Below are positions 59,668-64,000 of a DNA stretch of 64,000 bases, piece after piece. The position numbers were made by a program, and so were the translations under genes. The notes beneath the pieces were generated by a model, which saw nothing but the letters and a program-made list of their open reading frames with translations, made no database searches and was not told where the DNA came from. Every line of letters starts with the position of its first letter. The stretch's first letter is position 1. Source of the DNA: Alcaligenes faecalis (GTDB taxonomy: Bacteria > Pseudomonadota > Gammaproteobacteria > Burkholderiales > Burkholderiaceae_B); NCBI RefSeq assembly GCF_002443155.1, contig NZ_CP023667.1, positions 3,100,001 to 3,164,000 on the forward strand. Reading direction: 5' to 3'.

Positions 59668-60661
59668 ACCCACGTTGGAAGTGGCCGTTGGCGTTTTACT
59701 GAACCAACACGGCCAAGTGCTACTGGGAAAACGCCCAGCCGATAAACCCTGGCCAGGCTGGTGGGAACTGCCAGGCGGCAAGATTGAAGCGGGCGAGAGC
59801 GTCATACAGGCGCTGGTACGGGAACTGCGCGAAGAACTCGGCATTGAAACCACCCATGCACACCCCTGGGTCACCTATACACACGAATACCCCAAGAACT
59901 TTGTCAAACTCTCTTTCTGCCTGGTGCGGGAATGGGAAGGCGAACCCCAGTGCCTGGAAGGCCAAGAGCTTGCCTGGGTCAGCCCTAAAGGTCCATTGGA
60001 AGTCGGCCCTGTACTGCCTGCTACCGAACCGCCGCTGAAATGGCTGCAACTGCCCGAACGCTACCTGATTACCCACATCGACGAGCCGGCCCGCTTACCC
60101 GCCTATCTGGAACAACTGGAACAAGCCCTGCAACAAGGCCCGGCCTTGGTCCAGTTTCGTGAGCCAGCCTGGGCTGCCCGGCCCGATGCCGAATTCCATT
60201 TGCACCAGGCGTTCCTGCAAGTTGTGAACCTGTGCCAGCGCTACCAAGCGCGCTGCCTGGTCAATAGCCTGCACCCCGAGAGCTGGTGGGACCACGCTGA
60301 TGGTGTGCATTTGCGCGCCAGCGACGCCCAAGCCCTGTCCGCGAAATGCCACGACACGCTGACGACATTTCCTGCGATCAGCAAAGGCTTGATCGGCATG
60401 TCCACGCACAATGAAAGTGATATTGAAATAGCCCGCAAGATCCAGGCGGACTTTCTGGTTCTGGGCCATGTCCTGGAAACCTCCTCCCATCCCGGCGATC
60501 CCGGCATGGGCTGGGCCCGTTTTGCCAGTCTGGCGGAACAAGCTGGCCTGCCAGTGTTTGCCATAGGCGGGCAATCGGCCAAGACCCTGGCTGACGCCCG
60601 CAATCACGGCGCACACGGTATTGCCGGTATCCGCCACATGCTGGACAACGACCCGGCATGA
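59660..60661 (+). CDS. Nudix hydrolase fused to a degenerate ThiE-like domain
   Basis: The 333-residue protein has a MutT-type Nudix domain first (about 1-130): VAVGVLLNQHGQVLLGKRP and the box GGKIEAGESVIQALVRELRE. The second half is a TIM barrel like thiamine-phosphate synthase, with VHLRASDAQALS, GLIGMSTHNESDIEIA and FAIGGQSAKTL, but ThiE's ND and pyrophosphate-binding Lys positions differ (NSLHPES, ETSSHPGDPGMG). The Nudix half may sanitise oxidised nucleotides or hydrolyse a thiamine precursor; the second half may only bind. Start chosen at MSKPTLEVAVGV. It overlaps both neighbours. Confidence 0.88.
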   Translation: MSKPTLEVAVGVLLNQHGQVLLGKRPADKPWPGWWELPGGKIEAGESVIQALVRELREELGIETTHAHPWVTYTHEYPKNFVKLSFCLVREWEGEPQCLEGQELAWVSPKGPLEVGPVLPATEPPLKWLQLPERYLITHIDEPARLPAYLEQLEQALQQGPALVQFREPAWAARPDAEFHLHQAFLQVVNLCQRYQARCLVNSLHPESWWDHADGVHLRASDAQALSAKCHDTLTTFPAISKGLIGMSTHNESDIEIARKIQADFLVLGHVLETSSHPGDPGMGWARFASLAEQAGLPVFAIGGQSAKTLADARNHGAHGIAGIRHMLDNDPA

Positions 60662-61383
60662 CGCCACACGTCAAGATTTCGGAACACGAAGGCGTACGCT
60701 ACCTGCATCTGGGCTCTGCCTGGGTGCAGGGTGCGATGCGCCTGGATGCGCCCGATCAACTGGAGTTGCACTACATCCGTCAGATGATGATCTGGACCTT
60801 GTTCCAGACCGATCCGCGCCGTATTGCCCAACTGGGCCTGGGCGCCGGCAGCCTGACGCGCTTTTGCTACCAGCATTTCCCCCAGGCGCGCATCGACGCC
60901 GTAGAAATCAACCCGGAAGTGGTACAGGCCAGCCGCCTGCTATTCAATCTACCGCCCGACGATGAGCGCCTGAACGTGCACACGGTAGACGCGCTGGATT
61001 ATCTGGACGCGGTCTACGGCGAGCTGGATGTGCTGCAAATTGATGTGTATTCAGACCAGGCCGAGCACCCTGCCCTGGAAAGCGAAGCCTTTTATCAGGC
61101 CTGTCGCAAAGCTCTGGGGCCGCAAGGACTATTGACGGTGAACCTGCTGGGGTCGGAAATGGTACATGCGCGCAATCTGCATGCGCTGCAAGAGAGTTTC
61201 CCGGCTGTGGTCTGGTTGCCTGAAACGCACGATGGCAATCTGGTTGCCCTGGCCTTTGCTGACCCGCCGCAAATTGATTTTGATGATTTGTACCAGCGGG
61301 CCGAAGAAATCCACGCCACCCTGGGCTTGGCCGACGGCGAGGAATGGGTTGACGGGCTGTATGCCTGGATGGATCAGGACTGA
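60658..61383 (+). CDS. spermidine-synthase-like SAM-binding protein
   Basis: The 241-residue product has the Rossmann core of polyamine aminopropyltransferases: IAQLGLGAGSLTRFCYQHFP, IDAVEINPEVVQAS and LDVLQIDVYSDQ. It is shorter than true spermidine synthase and lacks its N-terminal beta domain, so it may use SAM or decarboxylated SAM on an unknown acceptor. It overlaps the Nudix-ThiE gene (ATGA) and is the last gene of the DUF815 operon. Confidence 0.8.
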   Translation: MTPHVKISEHEGVRYLHLGSAWVQGAMRLDAPDQLELHYIRQMMIWTLFQTDPRRIAQLGLGAGSLTRFCYQHFPQARIDAVEINPEVVQASRLLFNLPPDDERLNVHTVDALDYLDAVYGELDVLQIDVYSDQAEHPALESEAFYQACRKALGPQGLLTVNLLGSEMVHARNLHALQESFPAVVWLPETHDGNLVALAFADPPQIDFDDLYQRAEEIHATLGLADGEEWVDGLYAWMDQD

Positions 61384-61682
61384 GGCGGTTTCCACGCACT
61401 ATCAAGCAAGGAATGAGCCGCTGTTGAACTGCAAGCAAGCAAACTGCAGCCCCAAGCTTGAGAGGTAGTCCAATCCTTGCTTGGTCCATACGAGGTAAAC
61501 CGGGCGTTGAAGCTCCGGCCCAGCCAGGCCGGAGAGCACGGTGAAACGGCCAAACCCAACCAAGCGCCAAGAAGTTCAGCCAACGCCGAACCAGATCAAA
61601 CCAAACTAAACCAAACTTGATTAAGACCAGACTGGATCGGATCGGGTCAGATCAGGTCAGATTAGTGGAGGTCAGGCCAAAC
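61384..61682. repeat. low-complexity intergenic region with a hairpin
   Basis: No gene is seen. CTCCGGCC/GGCCGGAG forms a perfect 8-base hairpin (61513-61534) without a T tract. From 61589 the sequence repeats ACCAAACTAAACC-like units, then GATCGG, GGTCAGATCAGGTCAG. It separates two convergent operons. Confidence 0.6.
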
Positions 61683-63158
61683 CTATTCTGCTTTCGCAGC
61701 TGGATCAGCTTCCACCGCGTTCGGCTCTTCAGGATTCAGGCCTGTCGCTACATCCCAGCCACCGCCCAAGGCCACCATCAGCTTGACCGCCGCCCGCAGG
61801 CGTTGAGACTCCAGGTCCAAAGCCTGCCGCTCGGCTGACAAAGCCGTGGCCTGGGTTTGGGCCAGACTCAGAAAATCCACCAGACCGGCATCAAACTGAT
61901 TGCGCGTCAGCCGCAGGGACTCGCGGGCCGCAGCCAGAGAACGCGCCTGGCTGGCTTGCTCCAGCTCCAGGCCATTACGCTCAGACAAGGCATCTTCCAC
62001 CTCTTTCAACGCGTCCAGAACCGTCTGGCGGTAAGCTGCCAATTGTTCGTCATAGCTGGCTTCAGCCTGCTCGACTTGCGCGCGACGCGCTCCAAAATCC
62101 AGCAAGGTCAGGGCAAAGGCCGGCCCCAAGGACCAGACTCGCGCCGGAGCCGTCAGCCATTCGCTTAAATCACTGCTACTGAAACCCCCGCTGGCTTTCA
62201 AACTCAAACTGGGAAACCAGGCCGCCTTGGCCACACCGATCTGGGCATTGGCCTGCGCCATGCGACGCTCGGCACGAGCCACATCGGGGCGCCGCTCCAG
62301 CAAGCTGGATGGCAGGCCCACCGGAATATCCGGAGCAACAGGCCACGGAGCATGGGGCACGACTTCAAACTGGGACGGTGCACGGCCGACCAGCACAGCC
62401 ATGGCATGCTGATACGTCGCTTTCTCGCGGTTCAAGGCCAAACGCTGGGTACGTGCACCTTCAAGCTGGCTCAAGGCTGCCGCCACATCCCCCGGCGCCG
62501 AAAAGCCGGCGTCCAGGCGGTTCTGATTGATTTGCAAAGAGCGCTCGTACGCGGCCACCGTTTCATCCAGCACTCGTTCGCTGGATTCCACACTGCGGTA
62601 CTGCAAATAGGCCTGCGCCAATTGAGACTGCAGGCTCAAGCGCGTGGCGGCCATGTCCGCTGCACTGGCTTGCAGGCCCGCATCACCGGCCTCTACCTGA
62701 CGGCGAATCCGCCCCCACAAGTCCACTTCCCAATTCACCGTGATGCTGGCGTCGTAAGCACTGCTGCTTTGGCTAGTATCACCCGACCCACTGCCCCGTC
62801 GCGTCGTGCCGACCGAGCTGCCCACTTGCGGGAACTGGGTCGAGCGCGTATTGGACAAGGTGGCTTGCGCCTGACGGACGCGCGCCTGTGCTTGCTGCAA
62901 GGTGAAGTTCTGCTCGTTCAGGCTTTGCATCAAGGCATTGAGTACGCCGTCGTTAAAGCTTTCCCACCAAGGGCCGCGATCCTTCAAATCAGCCGGTTCA
63001 GCCTGCTTCCAGGCTGTGGAACGTACCTCTTCGCGAAAGTGCTCGCCCACTGGTGCTTCAGGCCGCTGATAATCGGGGCCAACAGCACATGCGGCCAGGA
63101 GCAGCACCATCCCAGCCAGTGCGAAGCGCGGAAAAATCATGGCGTTAGAAGTAGGCAT
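61683..63158 (-). CDS. RND efflux outer-membrane channel lipoprotein (OprM/NodT family)
   Basis: The 491-residue product has a lipoprotein signal (GMVLLLAACAVGPDYQRP, Cys at about 24) and two TolC-like repeats. QAQARVRQAQATLSNTRSTQFP, VNWEVDLWGRIRRQVEAGDA, LLERRPDVARAERRMAQANA and ARAWSLGP-type (PARVWSLGPAFALTLLDFG) blocks mark the family. It would form the trimeric channel for the RND pump encoded 6 bases upstream. An internal Met six codons later is an alternative start. Confidence 0.93.
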   Translation of the reverse strand: MPTSNAMIFPRFALAGMVLLLAACAVGPDYQRPEAPVGEHFREEVRSTAWKQAEPADLKDRGPWWESFNDGVLNALMQSLNEQNFTLQQAQARVRQAQATLSNTRSTQFPQVGSSVGTTRRGSGSGDTSQSSSAYDASITVNWEVDLWGRIRRQVEAGDAGLQASAADMAATRLSLQSQLAQAYLQYRSVESSERVLDETVAAYERSLQINQNRLDAGFSAPGDVAAALSQLEGARTQRLALNREKATYQHAMAVLVGRAPSQFEVVPHAPWPVAPDIPVGLPSSLLERRPDVARAERRMAQANAQIGVAKAAWFPSLSLKASGGFSSSDLSEWLTAPARVWSLGPAFALTLLDFGARRAQVEQAEASYDEQLAAYRQTVLDALKEVEDALSERNGLELEQASQARSLAAARESLRLTRNQFDAGLVDFLSLAQTQATALSAERQALDLESQRLRAAVKLMVALGGGWDVATGLNPEEPNAVEADPAAKAE

Positions 63159-63164
63159 ATCAGC

Positions 63165-64000
63165 TTATATATTCAAAGTTGTCTGGTTCTTGCGGCGCAT
63201 GAAGCGATGGCGCCAACGATCCAGATAAAGATAAACCACCGGCGTGGTGTACAAGGTCAGGATTTGACTGAGCACCAAACCTCCCACAATGGTGACGCCC
63301 AGAGGCTGGCGCATTTCCACACCTGGGCCGGACGCCAAAATCAAGGGAATAGCACCAAAGATGGCAGACAAGGTCGTCATCATGATGGGACGAAAACGCA
63401 CCAGGCAGGCTTCATAAATGGCTTCACGCGAACCCATGCCGCGCTCACGCTCCATTTGCAAGGCGTAGTCCACCATCATGATGGCGTTTTTCTTGACGAT
63501 ACCGATCAGCAAGAACACCCCGATCATGGCAATCAGGTTGAATTCGCCACTGGTCATCATCAGGGCCAGCAAGGCTCCGATCCCGGCAGAAGGCAAGGTG
63601 GACAGAATGGTAAGCGGGTGCATGTAGCTCTCGTACAGCATCCCCAGCACGATGTACAAAGCAACCAGAGCAGCCAGGAACATCATGGGCTGCTTGGCCA
63701 GGGCATCGAGCATCTGCGCCGTATTGCCTTCAAAGCCCGCCTGAATCTCGCGTGTAGGCAGCTGAATGCGGGCCATGGCCTGTTCAATGGCCGCCGTTGC
63801 CTGACTGAGGGTGACGCCTTCGGCCAATCCGAACGACACAGACTCGGCCACCAGCAGACCCATATGGTTAATGCTGCGCGGCGCGGTGCCCGTGCTAAAG
63901 CGAGTAAAGGCTGACAGGGGGACGCGGGTGCCGTCCTTGGCCACCACCTCGATTTCCTTCAGGGACTCCAGATCCTGGGCAAACCGGGGCTCCACTTCCA
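63165..64000 (-). CDS. RND multidrug efflux permease (MdtB/MdtC-like), C-terminal part
   Basis: Only the last 278 codons are in the window; the frame runs off the right edge, so the Met at 63995 is internal. LYIVLGMLYESYMHPLTILS, FLLIGIVKKNAIMMVDYAL and SREAIYEACLVRFRPIMMTT are the central and C-terminal RND motifs, and the text best resembles the MdtB/MdtC group of heteromeric pumps. It would export drugs or bile-type compounds using the proton gradient, with the OprM-like channel downstream. The adaptor and any partner permease must lie beyond the edge. Confidence 0.9.
   Translation of the reverse strand, partial: EVEPRFAQDLESLKEIEVVAKDGTRVPLSAFTRFSTGTAPRSINHMGLLVAESVSFGLAEGVTLSQATAAIEQAMARIQLPTREIQAGFEGNTAQMLDALAKQPMMFLAALVALYIVLGMLYESYMHPLTILSTLPSAGIGALLALMMTSGEFNLIAMIGVFLLIGIVKKNAIMMVDYALQMERERGMGSREAIYEACLVRFRPIMMTTLSAIFGAIPLILASGPGVEMRQPLGVTIVGGLVLSQILTLYTTPVVYLYLDRWRHRFMRRKNQTTLNI

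Overview
The window looks like a chromosomal segment of a betaproteobacterium of the order Burkholderiales, most likely Alcaligenaceae and probably Alcaligenes. This rests on protein families and gene neighbourhoods recalled from that family (aroE-mtgA, thiE-hemL, rplU-rpmA-obgE-proB, mreBCD-mrdA-rodA facing gatCAB, a Bug-type binding protein) and on a GC-rich sequence. No database search was possible. No rRNA, tRNA or CRISPR array was seen. The coding strand changes often and most genes sit in short operons.

Layout. 1-5.1 kb: end of an RNase II-type gene, a TonB-like protein, aroE, mtgA, lptG, apaH. 5.1-7.1 kb (minus): acyltransferase, ruvX, yqgE, rubredoxin. 7.2-10.1 kb: a degenerate thiD-like gene, thiE, hemL. 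10.1-13.1 kb: an aryl-CoA ligase and a MarR regulator diverging from an AT-rich 0.73 kb gap. 13.1-20 kb: argJ, two small stress-type genes, rplU-rpmA-obgE-proB and dadA. 20-22 kb: a regulator with a receiver-like domain lacking its Asp, and two tandem XRE regulators. 22-24 kb: a TPP riboswitch and thiC. 24-26.3 kb: the accessory region, holding two copies of a structured repeat, one split by an IS110-family element. 26.3-32.4 kb (minus): an OmpA-like lipoprotein, a Bug binding protein and the aapJQMP amino-acid transporter. 32.6-35.3 kb: ftsE-ftsX-mutY. 35.3-41 kb (minus): mreB-mreC-mreD-mrdA-rodA. 41-44.5 kb: gatCAB. 44.5-48.6 kb: pyrE, a LysR regulator, doxX, an extradiol-type dioxygenase and xth. 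48.6-56.1 kb: a denitrification cluster (cytochrome c, nirK, quinol-type norB, norR, a Crp/Fnr regulator, nirV-like). 56.1-64 kb: gltS, ispB, a DUF815 ATPase, a Nudix-ThiE fusion, a spermidine-synthase-like gene, and an outer-membrane channel plus RND pump that runs off the window.

How parts work together. NirK reduces nitrite to NO and the quinol NorB reduces NO to N2O. The divergent norR-norB gap carries a near-consensus sigma-54 promoter and three GGT-N7-ACC sites, so NO sensing by NorR should switch norB on. ThiC, under a TPP riboswitch with a ribosome-site hairpin, and ThiE make thiamine phosphate, while two further thiamine-type domains (ThiD-like, Nudix-fused ThiE) have lost hallmark residues. 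MreBCD, PBP2 and RodA form the elongation machinery, and FtsEX acts in division.

Most interesting. The IS110-family element at about 24.81-25.99 kb has a roughly 210-nt non-coding stretch before its recombinase that can fold into a stem with an internal loop. One side of that loop reads CATCCTGAAC, identical to the equivalent site in the intact repeat copy and 8/10 like the occupied site. The other side reads CCGCGAG, complementary to the other half of the occupied site. This is what a bridge RNA that directs the element into this repeat family should look like. The repeat has a covarying central hairpin and long outer arms and is unassigned here.
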